Of a DNA stretch of 64,000 bases, positions 37,641 to 46,755 are shown one piece after another. Position 1 is the first letter of the stretch, and every line of letters starts with the position of its first letter. Location of the stretch: NCBI RefSeq assembly GCF_017052585.1, contig NZ_JAFFHZ010000001.1, positions 1,794,501 through 1,858,500 of the forward strand. Reading direction: 5' to 3'. The stretch comes from Paenibacillus apiarius. GTDB taxonomy: Bacteria; Bacillota; Bacilli; Paenibacillales; Paenibacillaceae. The notes beneath the pieces were generated by a model. The model was given only the letters and a program-made list of their open reading frames with translations. It had not been told where the DNA came from and did no database searches. The translations under genes were made by a program, and so were the position numbers.

Positions 37641-38614
37641 TTCCTTAGTAAATCCTGCTTAATCGCAGCTGATTTTAATCCCTTCATGTTTCCATACTTG
37701 ATATGCCTCGGGTAGTGCGGCACTTTAATACATTGTCTCTTGAACACACGTTCCGGGGAATAGTTTTCTTTATCGTAGAATGTAAACTTTCTATATAAAA
37801 AGTCAAATACTTGCGCTACTTCAGGCCTGTCCGTCCGGTTCTGTATCATTGCAATACCGGAGAGTGAATAAGGCGCGCCTTCTGGCGGATAAATAATTTG
37901 CAAATCTGCGCCTTTGTTGATCTCATCCACAGCCTGATATATCATTCCCATGCCAATCGCTATCTCATTCTGGAGAAGTAGTTTGATAGGACCCGAACCA
38001 GACGCTGTATATTGCTTAATATTAGAATGAAGCTTGTCAAAATACTCAAAGGCCCGCTCCTCTCCCCACTCATTAACGATATGCTTCAGAAAAAAATAAC
38101 CTGTCCCGGACGACTTGGGGTCTGGCATAGCTATCAAATCTTTATATATGGGATTGGTTAAATCTTCGTAACTGGCAGGAATCGGCATATTCATTTTATT
38201 CAGCAAATTTTTATTTACAATGATGGCGCCCGCGAATCTTTCCCATATTCTATATTTGTTATGTTTTGGATTTAATCCATCCAAATAGTGCCTTGTATCG
38301 TAGATCTTCAAATCATTCAATTCATCTTTGATTAGCTCCAGGCTTTGAATATCAAAAGCCAATAAAATATCAGCGTCAGTTCTGCTTTTTTCCAATTTAA
38401 TTTTGGCTGCGCCTTTATTCATTGAAATGTATTGTATGGTTACGTCAATGTCAGGCAATTGTTCCCGCAGCATTTCCCTTAGCTTTTCATTGCGGAACTC
38501 TTCTAACGAAGAGTAGATGACGACCCCGTCGTTAACTTTTCCAATACCGGCTAATCCTGCTACGCAGATCATTAACATACATACCAGTACCCATTTCCTT
38601 ACTCGATTCGCCAT
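37628..38614 (-). CDS. Extracellular solute-binding protein of the same importer
   Basis: This is the substrate receptor for the importer. The 328-aa protein has a signal peptide ([16 protein letters not shown]). A periplasmic-binding fold of the iron/AEP/polyamine-like group follows, with [19 protein letters not shown] at the start, [22 protein letters not shown] (~130-152) and [22 protein letters not shown] (~230-252). A cysteine sits in LMIC, which is a poor lipobox, so how the protein is held at the surface is unclear. The conserved tyrosines of ferric-binding proteins are not evident to me, which weakens an iron substrate. It overlaps the ATPase gene. Confidence 0.85.
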   Translation of the reverse strand: MANRVRKWVLVCMLMICVAGLAGIGKVNDGVVIYSSLEEFRNEKLREMLREQLPDIDVTIQYISMNKGAAKIKLEKSRTDADILLAFDIQSLELIKDELNDLKIYDTRHYLDGLNPKHNKYRIWERFAGAIIVNKNLLNKMNMPIPASYEDLTNPIYKDLIAMPDPKSSGTGYFFLKHIVNEWGEERAFEYFDKLHSNIKQYTASGSGPIKLLLQNEIAIGMGMIYQAVDEINKGADLQIIYPPEGAPYSLSGIAMIQNRTDRPEVAQVFDFLYRKFTFYDKENYSPERVFKRQCIKVPHYPRHIKYGNMKGLKSAAIKQDLLRKWKY

Positions 38615-38632
38615 TTTGTCACCTTAACCGTT

Positions 38633-40642
38633 CTATACATAGATCCTGCGGTACTTCATGTGCTCATGAACGATTTCAATACACTTTTCCGTAAGAGAAT
38701 GATTCTCAATAAGTTGTCTGGTATGCTTGTCAACCAATTTCACGGTGAACTTCTCCATATTGACACTGCCGTCTTGCAATACCTTCTCTTCGGTCTCATA
38801 ATAGAAAGCCGCTTCTTTTGTATGAATGCTCGCCTTATAAGAATCTCCCGGAAAAATAGATTCACTATACGTATACTCTCTTTCACGTTCTCCGCCAAAG
38901 CATTTAGGCAGATTCGTATCAGCATCCGTGGCATCAATCTCAATATTAGCCAACTTGCACAGTATGCTCATCAGATCCAAGCCTTGAATCAGTTCATCTG
39001 ACTCTCCAGCCTTTACATTGCGGCCTCTAAACATAAAAGGAACCTTGACTCTCTCTTCGCATAACATATGCTCTCCGGTTGGCACAAGATAACCTTGCCC
39101 ATGATCGGATATAAGTGCGACGGTAACCCGCTCCATATCAAAGTTTTGCTCCAAATAGCTGTACAGCATTCCTAAATAACGATCAATTCTTTGGAGTTGC
39201 TTGGTATAACGGGTTGTTTTATCAATGCTGTAATCCTGTCTAACACTGGTCTTTCCTTGTAAATGCTGTTGATTATGAGGCTTCTCTTCCATGGTTTCAT
39301 TAACTTGCACCGAAATCGTGCTTTGGTAACCGTCTGCAACATCATGCAAATCCGGCAAGCAGGTCCATACAAATTGGTTCGTTCCTTTGAAGGCTTCCAG
39401 ATGTTCTATCACTTCTTGAATGGCATCGGGTGTATCCATTCCTCTCAATGATGGTTGGTAAACAATGCGGTCAAATCCTCTATAATATCCGTACATCGGC
39501 GTACTGCGCCAATCACCATCTATCTTCGCAGTAGTGAACCCGGCATCTTTGAAATGCTCCGATAATATTTTATTCTCTTTAGGTAAAGTCGTATTTTTAT
39601 TTGGATGGAACATATTATGGCTAGCCGTATATTTTCCGGAATAAAAACTGGCCATGTTCACATACGTCCATTCACCTGACACGTAGACATTGCTGCACAA
39701 CATGCCATCTTTAAAGAAACGTTGCGTATTAGGCATCAGTTCGTTTAATCCGTATTGTTCCAAGACGGTTTGCGACAATCCATCCACAAAAATGGTTAGT
39801 ACTAAACCTTCCTTGCTATTATCTTTTGCCAGACTAATAGGTTCCCCTAAGATCACGTTATCATCTTTCATTATTTCCATCATTGAGTTTAATTTAAAAT
39901 GATACCATCTATTTGGATACTTCAAATCAAAGACATGTCTGTTCTCGCCGTCTTTGACTCTAAATTCACCATTTATATTTTGAGTTGCGACAGGCAGCAC
40001 AAACTCTCCAACTTTGGGTACTTGCCCCATTCCAATCTTGCACATTTCTACTTTATTAAATGATCGGAGCGGCAGCATATTTATACCGTCTCTCTCTATT
40101 TTCATGCCGTCATACAATCCTATGTAATATCCTCCCAGCTCTTCTCCTATTAATAGGTCTTCTCCTCGAGCAGGAAAGTTAGAATACGAATCCATTGTAT
40201 CCTTTTCGACTTCTTTGCTTACTTGCTTGAATCCTTCCAGCTGCCGTTTCAGATCCTCAATATCAACACATTCCTCCTTTATTTGTTGTATCATGCTATC
40301 TAAAGCTTGTTGTACGGCATTTCTTTGAATGTCACTTTCTGTCAGACTATTGGCTATATTAAAATGTTTCCATGCCAACTCTCTTTTTTCTTGCGCTTGG
40401 TACACCATGGCTGCATTGTAATGAAGATCAAAACTAATTGGTCTTTTCGTCAATGCGCTTTTCAAAACTTGCTCCGCTTTTTCGTATTCCCCTAATATAA
40501 AGTAGTAGTTCGCCTTAAGCGAATACATATCGAGATCGTAAGGCATCGCAGCTTCGTAAGTAGTGATCAGCTCTCCAGCCTGATTTATATTTCCTAGTGA
40601 CAATAATTTTCGTATTTCTTCTTTGCTCTTAGAATATTCCAT
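38633..40642 (-). CDS. TPR protein fused to an alkaline-phosphatase/sulfatase-fold domain
   Basis: I recognise the architecture but not the function. Residues ~1-130 form tetratricopeptide-like helices (ANYYFILGEYEKAEQVLKSAL). Residues ~270-620 resemble the alkaline-phosphatase superfamily: LVLTIFVDGLS offers the first metal aspartate, GEWTYVNMASFYSG a likely Thr/Ser nucleophile, and VALISDHGQG the DHG metal motif. There is no signal peptide or membrane helix, so it is probably cytoplasmic, unlike lipoteichoic-acid synthases. It is the first gene of the operon (AAAGGAG upstream), 18 nt before the binding-protein gene. It may release or transfer a phosphate- or phosphonate-linked group on a sugar or protein; that is inference. 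Confidence 0.75.
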   Translation of the reverse strand: MEYSKSKEEIRKLLSLGNINQAGELITTYEAAMPYDLDMYSLKANYYFILGEYEKAEQVLKSALTKRPISFDLHYNAAMVYQAQEKRELAWKHFNIANSLTESDIQRNAVQQALDSMIQQIKEECVDIEDLKRQLEGFKQVSKEVEKDTMDSYSNFPARGEDLLIGEELGGYYIGLYDGMKIERDGINMLPLRSFNKVEMCKIGMGQVPKVGEFVLPVATQNINGEFRVKDGENRHVFDLKYPNRWYHFKLNSMMEIMKDDNVILGEPISLAKDNSKEGLVLTIFVDGLSQTVLEQYGLNELMPNTQRFFKDGMLCSNVYVSGEWTYVNMASFYSGKYTASHNMFHPNKNTTLPKENKILSEHFKDAGFTTAKIDGDWRSTPMYGYYRGFDRIVYQPSLRGMDTPDAIQEVIEHLEAFKGTNQFVWTCLPDLHDVADGYQSTISVQVNETMEEKPHNQQHLQGKTSVRQDYSIDKTTRYTKQLQRIDRYLGMLYSYLEQNFDMERVTVALISDHGQGYLVPTGEHMLCEERVKVPFMFRGRNVKAGESDELIQGLDLMSILCKLANIEIDATDADTNLPKCFGGEREREYTYSESIFPGDSYKASIHTKEAAFYYETEEKVLQDGSVNMEKFTVKLVDKHTRQLIENHSLTEKCIEIVHEHMKYRRIYV

Positions 40643-40657
40643 TTTAATGCCTCTCCT

Positions 40658-40735
40658 TTATTTGATGAAATGCAATACCATTCTTGCTTGAACGGCAATA
40701 TTGCCAGAGTTATTGTCCAAGTGTTTTTCTACCAT
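40658..40735 (-). pseudogene. Short reading frame just upstream of the TPR/phosphatase gene, possible remnant
   Basis: A 25-codon ATG frame (MVEKHLDNNSGNIAVQARMVL...) ends 15 nt before the next gene. It has no Shine-Dalgarno and contains a perfect palindrome GGCAATATTGCC at 40694-40705. It could be the tail of a lost gene or a chance frame. I list it because it lies where an operon's first gene would be. Confidence 0.2.
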
Positions 40736-40812
40736 AGTATAATTATCGTTTAATTGCGTTGACATTATGAATGAAAATAATGTAAAAACCAAAAAAAATA
40801 AAAATAAAAATA

Positions 40813-40835
40813 ACCCCCGGCTATAAGCCAGGGGT
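40813..40835 (-). terminator. Terminator of the cold-shock gene
   Basis: On the minus strand ACCCCTGGCT and AGCCGGGGGT pair around a TAT loop (one mismatch), followed by a long T/A-rich run. It lies 46 nt after the gene. Confidence 0.85.
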
Positions 40836-40881
40836 GTGGAGCTAATCGGAATCATATATAATTCGGCTCACGCCGGAATGA

Positions 40882-41079
40882 TTACAATTTGATTACGTTA
40901 GCCGCTTGTGGACCGCGAGCGCCTTCCACAATATCGAATTCTACTGCTTGACCTTCCTCCAACGTTTTGAAGCCGTCTGTTTGGATTGCGGAGAAGTGAA
41001 CGAATACGTCGTTTCCTTCTGCAGTTTCGATAAAGCCATAACCCTTCTCAGCGTTAAACCATTTTACTTTACCTTGCAT
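40882..41079 (-). CDS. Cold-shock protein, CspA/CspB family
   Basis: This is a small single-strand nucleic-acid-binding protein acting as an RNA chaperone. The 65-aa product is one cold-shock domain with both RNP motifs, KGYGFIE and VFVHFS. It has its own strong promoter (41136-41164) and terminator, so it is separate from both flanking operons. Paralogues such as cspB, cspC and cspD cannot be told apart here. Confidence 0.95.
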   Translation of the reverse strand: MQGKVKWFNAEKGYGFIETAEGNDVFVHFSAIQTDGFKTLEEGQAVEFDIVEGARGPQAANVIKL

Positions 41080-41135
41080 GTCGATAACATTCCCTTCATC
41101 TTCAAATGCCGTGAAGATTATCCTTCACAATTTCG

Positions 41136-41164
41136 ACTATATCACTGGCTGGAAGCGTTGTCAA
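41136..41164 (-). promoter_or_regulatory. Sigma-A promoter of the cold-shock gene
   Basis: On the minus strand TTGACA (41164-41159), 17 bp, TATAGT (41141-41136) is a near-consensus promoter. A hairpin GTGAAG/CTTCAC at 41111-41128 lies right at the expected 5' end of the leader. Confidence 0.85.
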
Positions 41165-41205
41165 TCAAAATAATCCATTAATTTATTTCCTTTAACATCT
41201 TACTT

Positions 41206-42384
41206 TTATTTTATAAATTGATTGTATATCTTTTGCACAGTGAAAATAACTCTGTTAACGTCTTCGTCAGCCATTTTGGGGAAAATTGGAATGGACATGG
41301 CTGTCTGATAGTATACTTCCGAATTTGGGCAAAGTTCCATATCATATCCAAGCCTTTGATAATAAGGTTGCTTGTACACCGGTATGTAGTGAATCTGTAC
41401 CCCTATACCTTCTTGCCGGAGCGCATCAAATATTTCCCGACGGCTCGCCAAGAAGTATTCCGGTTCCCAACGTATCACATAAAGATGCCAGCTGGATCCC
41501 GCGTCTTTGTGGTGTCGTGGAATAACTACTCCATCCAGTTTTCCGAATGCTTCATTATATTGGGCAGCAATCTGTCTGCGTCGTTCCACAAATTGATCCA
41601 ACTTATTCAACTGTGAAAACCCAAGCGCTGCCTGCATATCCGTCATTCGATAATTATAGCCAAGTTCATGCATTTCGTAGTACCACGGGCCATCATTACG
41701 CGTCCACTCTTCCGGATTTCGGGTCATGCCATGATTACGGAATAACTGCAAGCGCCGATAGAATCGTTCATCATTTGTTACGATGATTCCGCCCTCGCCG
41801 GTCGTGATATGCTTAACCGGGTGGAAGCTGAACATCGTCATATCTGCCCATGCGCCTACTTTAACTCCTTTGAATTCGGCCCCTAATGAGTGGGCAGCAT
41901 CCTGAATAACCGTCAATCCTTTACGTTTTGCCAAGTCCATAATCCGATCCATTTCGGCTGGCTGCCCCGAAAAATCAACTGGAATGATCGCTTTTGTTCG
42001 ATTTGTTATTAATCTTTCAATTTCATCTGGATTAATGTTATACGTGTCTTTATCAATATCCGCGAATACTGGCTTACCGCCCTGATACAATACACAATTG
42101 GAACTCGCAATAAATGTAATCGGTGACGTAATGACCTCGTCACCAGGACCAATGTCGGCAGCAAAACACGCACCATGCAGCGCTGCCGTTCCATTCGTAA
42201 AAGCGACAGCATAACGTGTACCGACGATGTTCGCTATTCGTGCTTCAAATTGTTCGATAGCAGGCCCTTGCGTAATAAATGGGCTTCTGAGCGTCATGAC
42301 AACCGCTTCAATGTCGTCTTCATCAATCCACTGCTGTCCATAAGGGATAAATGCCTCTAGGCTGCCTTCACTTGTTTTCGCCAC
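41206..42384 (-). CDS. pseC: UDP-4-amino-sugar aminotransferase of pseudaminic acid synthesis
   Basis: PseC adds an amino group at C-4 of the PseB product, using PLP. The 392-aa protein is a DegT/DnrJ/EryC1-type aminotransferase. It has FTNGTAALHGACFAA near residue 62, DAAHSLGAEFKG with the PLP aspartate near 160, and the Schiff-base lysine in SFHPVKHITTGEGG near 190. The GTG start has AGGGGG 11 nt upstream. It is the last gene of the pse cluster, before the cold-shock promoter, with no terminator visible between them. Confidence 0.88.
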   Translation of the reverse strand: MAKTSEGSLEAFIPYGQQWIDEDDIEAVVMTLRSPFITQGPAIEQFEARIANIVGTRYAVAFTNGTAALHGACFAADIGPGDEVITSPITFIASSNCVLYQGGKPVFADIDKDTYNINPDEIERLITNRTKAIIPVDFSGQPAEMDRIMDLAKRKGLTVIQDAAHSLGAEFKGVKVGAWADMTMFSFHPVKHITTGEGGIIVTNDERFYRRLQLFRNHGMTRNPEEWTRNDGPWYYEMHELGYNYRMTDMQAALGFSQLNKLDQFVERRRQIAAQYNEAFGKLDGVVIPRHHKDAGSSWHLYVIRWEPEYFLASRREIFDALRQEGIGVQIHYIPVYKQPYYQRLGYDMELCPNSEVYYQTAMSIPIFPKMADEDVNRVIFTVQKIYNQFIK

Positions 42385-42417
42385 TATTTATGCGCCCCCT
42401 AATGCTGCTTGCACCAA

Positions 42418-43365
42418 TTATATGAGATTCGTTGTTTGAATCCACTCTTGAGTAAGTCGAATACCTTCCTCCAGCGAAACCATTGGTTCCCAATCCAACA
42501 AATGCTTGGCTTTTTCCGAATTGCATAACAGCTTTGCAATTTCGCTTTGCGGATGAATATGTTCTACATGGCGTATTTGATCCGGATTTCCAGCGATCAG
42601 CAACGCCAACTCATTTACTGAAATGTCTCGTCCCAATCCTGCATTAACAATTTCACCATTTACTTTATCACTATAGCCAGCCTGCACCACAAACCGCGCA
42701 CAGTCAGAAACATATAAGAGATCGCGAGTCTGCTTGCCATCGCCGTATATGTTGAGTGTGTTGCCATTCAGCTTTTGCTTAATAAAGATGGCAACTACCC
42801 CGCCTTCGCCGCCAGTCTTTTGATAGGGACCGTAGGTATTGAAGGGACGAACAACGACTACCGGCAGCCCGTATGCATGGTAATAGGACAAAACCATGTT
42901 TTCAGCTGCGATTTTCGCTCCTGCATAAGGTGACGCCGGCTTTATCGGATGCAGTTCAGTTATACCCCGTTCATCCGCACAACGATCATAAACCATGCAC
43001 GTGCTCATAAAAACAAACTTAGTATTGTACTTTCTGGACTGTTCTAATAAGTAGAATGTGCCTATTGTATCATTGTTAAAGGTCGTTTGAGGATCATCAA
43101 TTGAATCTTGCACATTAATGGAAGCTCCTAAATGATAACACATTTCAAACTGATATTTATTAAATAAACTCTCCAATAGCTCTCTATCTAAGATAGTCCC
43201 TTTTATAAATTGCTTGAAGCCAAGATGGTTGCGAAACTCCCTGATATTTTCTTCGCTCCCATTAGACAAATCATCAAGAATCCAAATCTGATGCCCGTCT
43301 TCAAGAAGCTGTTTGGCGACCCAACGGCCAATGAATCCGGCTCCGCCAGTAAGTAAGATATTCAT
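42418..43365 (-). CDS. NAD-dependent sugar epimerase/dehydratase, extra member of the pse operon
   Basis: This is an extended short-chain dehydrogenase acting on a nucleotide sugar. The 315-aa protein has the NAD motif TGGAGFIGRWVA at 6-17, the STCMVYD segment and the catalytic YAGAK (YxxxK) near residue 148. RPFNTYGPYQ and GDGKQTRDLLYVSDCA follow, as in UDP-glucose 4-epimerases and dTDP-glucose 4,6-dehydratases. The six classical pseudaminic-acid steps are covered by other genes, so its substrate is open. It could supply a second sugar for the flagellin glycan or alter the Pse precursor. ATG 43365 has AAAGGGAAG upstream. Confidence 0.82.
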   Translation of the reverse strand: MNILLTGGAGFIGRWVAKQLLEDGHQIWILDDLSNGSEENIREFRNHLGFKQFIKGTILDRELLESLFNKYQFEMCYHLGASINVQDSIDDPQTTFNNDTIGTFYLLEQSRKYNTKFVFMSTCMVYDRCADERGITELHPIKPASPYAGAKIAAENMVLSYYHAYGLPVVVVRPFNTYGPYQKTGGEGGVVAIFIKQKLNGNTLNIYGDGKQTRDLLYVSDCARFVVQAGYSDKVNGEIVNAGLGRDISVNELALLIAGNPDQIRHVEHIHPQSEIAKLLCNSEKAKHLLDWEPMVSLEEGIRLTQEWIQTTNLI

Positions 43366-43431
43366 TCTTATCTTCCCTTTCACGAATTCATAATTTCAAT
43401 ATTTTAGTTCTAAATCAACGGTATTTTCCTT

Positions 43432-44478
43432 TTATAGCAAGTCCCATTGAATAGGCGTTCCTTTTTTTACGTTATGCTTTACTTGACGGCCTATAAATAA
43501 ATCTGCAAATTTAGTTGGCAATCCTAGACCGGGACGAATTGCGCGAATATGCTCCGCTGTAAATGTTTCTCCCGCCTTCATATCTTTTGCGATATACAGG
43601 CTGCGACGGTGCTTTAAAGATGGCTTTTCCGAATTAGTCGGGCCGTAGGTAACGTTACCGAGACTTTGCCATACTCGTTCACATTCCTGAACCAGTTGCT
43701 TCATCTCAGCTGGTTCCATGGAGAACTCGGAGTCAACGCCGCCATCAGCTCGCGACAACGTAAAGTGCTTCTCAATGATAACCGCTCCTAGAGCCACAGC
43801 AGCTACAGAGACTCCTACCCCCATGGTATGGTCGGATAACCCAACAGGGCACCGGAATAGTTGTCCCATATGAGGAATTGTTGAGAGATTGGTATTTTCA
43901 GGTGAAGCCGGGTAAGTACTCGTGCATTTTAGCAGAACAATATCTCTGCATCCCGCCTCTCGCGCCACTCGAACTGATTCATCTAGTTCTGCCGCCGTCG
44001 CCATGCCCGTAGACATAATGATAGGTTTGCCCGTTTGAGCCACTTTTCTAATAAGCTGATGATCTGTGTTTTCAAAAGAAGCAATCTTATACGCCGGTAC
44101 ATGCAAACTTTCAAGGAAATCAACGGCAGAGTGATCAAATGGAGAACTGAATGCTATCAGACCGAGTTCATTACAGCGATCGAAGATAGGTTTGTGCCAT
44201 TCCCAAGGGGTGTACGCTTGCTTGTATAATTCGTATAAAGAACTCCCTTTCCATAAGCTGTTCGGGTCATCGATATAAAAATCTCCTTCATGAATATCGA
44301 GTGTCATCGTATCCGCCGTGTACGTCTGAAGTTTGACGGCATCAACACCCGCTTTCGCCGCTTCCTCCACGATGGCTAGGGCGCGTTCCAAAGATTGATT
44401 ATGATTACCGGACATTTCTGCTATAATAAATGGACGCTGGTGCGCGCCAATCTCTCTACCTTGAATTATTGTTTTCAT
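43432..44478 (-). CDS. pseI: Pseudaminic acid synthase
   Basis: PseI condenses the 6-deoxy-diacetamido-altrose with phosphoenolpyruvate to give pseudaminic acid. The 348-aa protein has a NeuB-type TIM barrel (FIIAEMSGNHNQSLERAL, VDAVKLQTYTADTMTL, SSPFDHSAVDFLE, GLSDHTMGVGVSVAAVALGA, EKHFTL) and a C-terminal SAF antifreeze-like domain (~290-345). The barrel text with EMSGNHN is closer to PseI than to NeuB or LegI. Its ATG overlaps the pseG stop (ATGA), with AAGGAGG just upstream. Confidence 0.92.
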   Translation of the reverse strand: MKTIIQGREIGAHQRPFIIAEMSGNHNQSLERALAIVEEAAKAGVDAVKLQTYTADTMTLDIHEGDFYIDDPNSLWKGSSLYELYKQAYTPWEWHKPIFDRCNELGLIAFSSPFDHSAVDFLESLHVPAYKIASFENTDHQLIRKVAQTGKPIIMSTGMATAAELDESVRVAREAGCRDIVLLKCTSTYPASPENTNLSTIPHMGQLFRCPVGLSDHTMGVGVSVAAVALGAVIIEKHFTLSRADGGVDSEFSMEPAEMKQLVQECERVWQSLGNVTYGPTNSEKPSLKHRRSLYIAKDMKAGETFTAEHIRAIRPGLGLPTKFADLFIGRQVKHNVKKGTPIQWDLL

Positions 44479-45530
44479 GATGTTCCTCCTTCAAGAATGG
44501 CCTGCAGAAACGGATGTTTTTTAGTTTGGGCAGCAAGCTCCATAAGCTCCATTACGTGTTCACTCACATACTCCACCGTATCCGGAGATCGTTGCAGAAG
44601 TATGAGTTGGTCTGCCAATGCCTTGCCAGTGACAGATTCATGCCATCCCATATTCCAGGCCAGCCCATTCGCTGCCAGCGCTTCGGCCGTTTCATGTTGA
44701 TTGGATGCAACAACAATATGTACGGAGGGGAGACCCATCATGCAGCGTTCCCACGTAGAAATCCCCGGAGAACCGATGCAAATATCGGCTTGGCGCATTA
44801 ATTCAGACATATTCTGAACATCAACATGTACATGCACGTTAGGCATTCCGCTGCAATCGGCCAATATTCTTTCAACCTGTTTATTAGCGGCACCCACTAT
44901 AATATCATATTGAAGCGCAGGAAAATGACCCTCACGCAAAGCCATTATTACTTTCCTTGTCTCTCCAGTGGGATCACTCCCGCCAAACGAGATTAGTACT
45001 CGATTTAATTTACGGCGCACATTTGCATGGGCAGCATGAACATGAAATTCATGACGAAGCAAGGCGTAAGCTGGTCCTAGAAAAAGTCTACATTCTTTGG
45101 GGAGAAGCCCTTCATAACGACAGTTCATGTTGAACACATAGTTTTGATCAAGCAATATATCACAGTCATGTTTACGATTTGCCATATCATCTATCAATGC
45201 AATTTTTTCTACATATGAACGCATCTGTGTTTCCCAGTGATAATCGATTCCATAGTGATCAACAATAAGACAAGCAATTGTCTCAGGGAATGTCGTTAGC
45301 ACTTTTCTTACCGCTTCAGCATCTTCTGACCAATTTTTGAAAACCGGGAGAGTAACAATATTATAACCATCATCAATTAGTTTTTGATGGAGTGCCGATG
45401 GAAGAGGACTACATAAGAAAGTAACGTATGCCCCTTGTTCCCTCAGTTTATCAGCCAGTACAAGACAACGCATGATATGGCCTATCCCGATCCGCTCAGT
45501 GGCATCTGCACGAATAACGGCATGAAGCAT
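44475..45530 (-). CDS. pseG: UDP-sugar hydrolase PseG
   Basis: PseG removes UDP from the diacetamido-altrose intermediate, a step specific to the pseudaminic route (the legionaminic route uses a hydrolysing epimerase instead). The 351-aa protein is GT-B-like. It has RADATERIGIGHIMRCLVLA at 7-26, where the His is a proposed catalytic residue, VDHYGIDYHWE, SFGGSDPTGETRKV near residue 175, and CIGSPGISTWERCMMGLP near 265. It is coupled to pseI by an ATGA overlap. Confidence 0.9.
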   Translation of the reverse strand: MLHAVIRADATERIGIGHIMRCLVLADKLREQGAYVTFLCSPLPSALHQKLIDDGYNIVTLPVFKNWSEDAEAVRKVLTTFPETIACLIVDHYGIDYHWETQMRSYVEKIALIDDMANRKHDCDILLDQNYVFNMNCRYEGLLPKECRLFLGPAYALLRHEFHVHAAHANVRRKLNRVLISFGGSDPTGETRKVIMALREGHFPALQYDIIVGAANKQVERILADCSGMPNVHVHVDVQNMSELMRQADICIGSPGISTWERCMMGLPSVHIVVASNQHETAEALAANGLAWNMGWHESVTGKALADQLILLQRSPDTVEYVSEHVMELMELAAQTKKHPFLQAILEGGTS

Positions 45531-45548
45531 AACTGCACGAACTCCCTT

Positions 45549-46274
45549 CTATTCAACTGCTTTCTGTTCAATATGCGCATTTATAGCCGCGACTTCGGGA
45601 TGCTTGATTAAATAATCCAACACTTCTGCTGCAGATACTTCTACTTGACCGTTAAAGTATTCAGCAACAGCTTGGCATAAGGCATAATCCTCTTCAGTAT
45701 CCAAGGTAAGTCTAAGCTTGGGATATTGGCGATTAATAGGTGATTCATATACAGTTGAACTGAATTCATCCGGATGCTCATAAGCATAATAGGTTACATG
45801 TTCACGATGTCTGGACTCCGAACCGTGCTCGTGCATGTAAGACAAAGCCCGAAAAGATACCATTTCTACTACTAATCCGCGAGGAAGTTCTCCTTGAACC
45901 ATTATTATATCGGATGGGGACTGTTCCATAGCCTGCACAATTTCCGACGCCATCTCGTAGTCGACAAAGGGGCAGTCAGAAGTAACCCTTATCACAAAGT
46001 CTGGCGCATTTTGCACTGCACAGTCGTAGTAACGTGACAACACATCCTCTTCAGACCCTCTGAAAAACGAAACCCCATTATTTTCGCACCACTCTGCAAT
46101 ACGGTCATCGTTTGACAATGTGGAAGTAGCTACGATTACATCCGCCACTCCTTTCACACGTCTGCATCGCTCAACAACATAATGAAGTACCGGGCGATTA
46201 TGTAAAGGCATTAATACTTTCCCCGGCAAACGCGAAGAACCCATCCTAGCTTGAATAATAATAATATTTTTCAT
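45549..46274 (-). CDS. pseF: CMP-sugar cytidylyltransferase, SpsF-like (PseF role)
   Basis: This enzyme probably activates pseudaminic acid with CTP. The 241-aa protein starts IIIIQARMGSSRLPGKVLMPL, typical of the SpsF/NeuA-like cytidylyltransferases. IRVTSDCPFVDYEMASEIV near residue 97 and LRLTLDTEEDYAL near 190 follow. It is closer to spore-coat SpsF than to Campylobacter PseF, so the name rests on the operon, where every other Pse step is present and no other CMP transferase is seen. It lies between pseG and pseH. Confidence 0.8.
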   Translation of the reverse strand: MKNIIIIQARMGSSRLPGKVLMPLHNRPVLHYVVERCRRVKGVADVIVATSTLSNDDRIAEWCENNGVSFFRGSEEDVLSRYYDCAVQNAPDFVIRVTSDCPFVDYEMASEIVQAMEQSPSDIIMVQGELPRGLVVEMVSFRALSYMHEHGSESRHREHVTYYAYEHPDEFSSTVYESPINRQYPKLRLTLDTEEDYALCQAVAEYFNGQVEVSAAEVLDYLIKHPEVAAINAHIEQKAVE

Positions 46275-46305
46275 ATTAACCTCATTTTAATTTTGACCGT
46301 TTTTG

Positions 46306-46755
46306 TCACCGAATCCGATAAATATACTCAAAGAAAGTTTCATCTTCTTTACCTTTGCTAAATGAAGCTTTTTCAAAAAGTCTGACTGATGCTCGATTAT
46401 CTTTTTTAATTACCGCAACAACTTTGTTGTATTTGGGAAACTCCGCTTTCACGAGCTCATTTAGGTGAGACAACATTTGAGAACCATGGCCGCGATTATT
46501 ACATGAAGGATCCACAAAAATATTGATTAGAAGAAATTGTTCTTTCATATCCAATCTAAGCATGCCAATATTATTTTTTTCATTTACATAAATCCATATC
46601 TTCATATCAGCACGGGTTAAGGCTTCACTGAACCATTTTTGGTGCGATTCATAAACGATTGGAGACATATCAATGCACTGTCTTCTTATTTCCCATGAAT
46701 TACGTATACGATATATCCAATCGCAATCGTCAAGTGTTGCAAGGCGAAAATTCAT
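46306..46755 (-). CDS. pseH: GNAT N-acetyltransferase PseH
   Basis: PseH acetylates the C-4 amino group made by PseC. The 149-aa protein has a GNAT fold with the acetyl-CoA loop CNNRGHGSQMLSHLNELV near residue 87 and a C-terminal KDNRASVRLFEKASFSK. The N-terminus LRLATLDDCDWIYRIRNSWEIRR-type text (here MNFRLATLDDCDWIYRIRN) fits PseH. Its start lies 26 nt inside pseB with GGGAGG 6 nt upstream. Identification depends partly on context. Confidence 0.82.
   Translation of the reverse strand: MNFRLATLDDCDWIYRIRNSWEIRRQCIDMSPIVYESHQKWFSEALTRADMKIWIYVNEKNNIGMLRLDMKEQFLLINIFVDPSCNNRGHGSQMLSHLNELVKAEFPKYNKVVAVIKKDNRASVRLFEKASFSKGKEDETFFEYIYRIR

Noticed and set aside
37628..38614. Ferric-iron importer
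   Set aside because: The fused permease type allows it, but I could not see the tyrosine-pair iron site in the binding protein, and the linked cytidylyltransferase points elsewhere. It is not fully excluded.
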